Origin: Gammaproteobacteria bacterium | GTDB taxonomy: Bacteria; Pseudomonadota; Gammaproteobacteria; UBA5335; SLRW01 | Reading direction: 5' to 3' | DNA length: 6,501 nt | Assembly: GCA_007134115.1 (NCBI GenBank) | Contig: SLLK01000211.1 | Coordinates: 1-6,501 of the forward strand | Translations under genes and position numbers: made by a program | Notes under the pieces: model-generated | Database searches by the model: none | Told to the model about the DNA's origin: nothing | What the model saw: the letters and a program-made list of their open reading frames with translations, nothing else | In this document: positions 5,942 through 6,501 of the stretch, in pieces | Layout of the letters: every line of letters starts with the position of its first letter | How positions within the stretch are numbered: the first letter of the stretch is position 1

Positions 5942-6403
5942 TCAGAAGTAGTAACGGGCAATGGATTCAGCCACACACGCCGGCTTTTCCTGCCCTTCCA
6001 CTTCAAAGGTCAGCAGCGATGTCACCTGGGCACCGCCTTCCACATCGGTGACTTCCTTGATGCTCATGTGCATGCGCACACGCTTGCCGACCAGCACCGG
6101 GGAGGGGAACCGCAGCTTGTTCAGGCCGTAGTTGACACCCATCTTGACGCCATCCACCGCCATCACTTCGGCCTGCAACAGGGGCGACAGCGAAATGGTC
6201 AGAAAACCGTGCGCCACCGGCCCACCGAAGGGCGAATGTTTTTTGGCCATTTCCGGGTCCACATGAATCCACTGGTGATCGCCGGTGGCCTCGGCAAACT
6301 TGTTGACGCTTTCCTGGGTGATTTCCACCCACTCACTGGTGCCGATCTCTTCGCCAGCCAGCTGCTTGAGCTCGTCCAGTCCGGATACAGTACGTTTGGC
6401 CAT
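5942..6403 (-). CDS. MaoC/NodN-family (R)-specific enoyl-CoA hydratase
   Basis: The 153-residue product is a single hot-dog-fold MaoC-type hydratase, which adds water to trans-2-enoyl-CoA to give (R)-3-hydroxyacyl-CoA. The hydratase motif is clear: ATGDHQWIHVDP at 39-50 supplies the catalytic pair Asp42 and His47, followed by FGGPVAHGFLTISL at 59-72. NYGLNKLRFPSPV (91-103) and the C-terminal KPACVAESI (140-148) closely resemble what I recall of mycobacterial Rv0130 (HtdZ) and NodN-like proteins, so this is the short NodN-like branch rather than classical PhaJ. Chain-length preference cannot be read from the sequence. The start is secure: AGGAG lies 8 nt before the ATG. A stepped hairpin follows the stop, so expression need not be coupled to the downstream gcdH. 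Lipid turnover, beta-oxidation or supply of polyester precursors are all possible roles. Confidence 0.93.
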   Translation of the reverse strand: MAKRTVSGLDELKQLAGEEIGTSEWVEITQESVNKFAEATGDHQWIHVDPEMAKKHSPFGGPVAHGFLTISLSPLLQAEVMAVDGVKMGVNYGLNKLRFPSPVLVGKRVRMHMSIKEVTDVEGGAQVTSLLTFEVEGQEKPACVAESIARYYF

Positions 6404-6448
6404 CTTGCTTGCTCCTCATTGTGATAAAAGCGATTCGGGGCTGCGCCG

Positions 6449-6457
6449 AGTGTAGCA
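6449..6457 (-). promoter_or_regulatory. Candidate extended -10 promoter of the MaoC-type hydratase gene
   Basis: The minus strand reads TGCTACACT: a -10 hexamer (TACACT, four of six) preceded by the TGn extension. It lies about 45 nt upstream of the start codon. No convincing -35 is present, which extended -10 promoters tolerate. The remaining bases up to 6501 hold no gene that I can support. Confidence 0.4.
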
Positions 6458-6501
6458 TCAGGCATCCAGGCCCGGCAGCCGCCCGCATGGGTGCATCAAA
6501 C

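Overview
The window comes from a G+C-rich bacterium, most likely a gammaproteobacterium. That rests on base composition, Shine-Dalgarno starts, lipobox lipoproteins and the enzyme families present; it is inference, and I cannot name a genus. Almost everything is coded on the minus strand, so transcription runs from high to low coordinates. I see no tRNA, rRNA, CRISPR array, insertion sequence or phage gene.

Right end (4595-6457): a MaoC/NodN-type (R)-specific enoyl-CoA hydratase and a full-length glutaryl-CoA dehydrogenase (gcdH). They share a strand but are separated by a 43-nt stepped hairpin that looks like a terminator. A classic hairpin-plus-T8 terminator follows gcdH. GcdH yields crotonyl-CoA, a possible substrate for the hydratase, so the pair may link lysine/glutarate breakdown to fatty-acid or (R)-3-hydroxybutyryl-CoA metabolism.

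Middle (2162-4539): a stand-alone uroporphyrinogen-III synthase family protein and a ClsA-type cardiolipin synthase, 14 nt apart and probably co-transcribed. The open frame of the first gene runs back through the gcdH terminator, so I place its start at an internal TTG codon with a good ribosome binding site and a candidate promoter upstream.

Left end (1-2140): the less ordinary part. A small arginine-rich plus-strand gene carries a duplicated D-R-R motif and is followed by a palindrome and a hairpin. It diverges from a minus-strand group: a 95-residue Trp/Cys-containing protein of unknown function, a beta-propeller lipoprotein, and the N-terminus of a second lipoprotein that leaves the window. 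In the propeller, potential metal ligands (His, Cys or Asp) recur near the same position of every predicted blade. This is the best candidate in the window for undescribed biology, though the evidence is only a sequence pattern.
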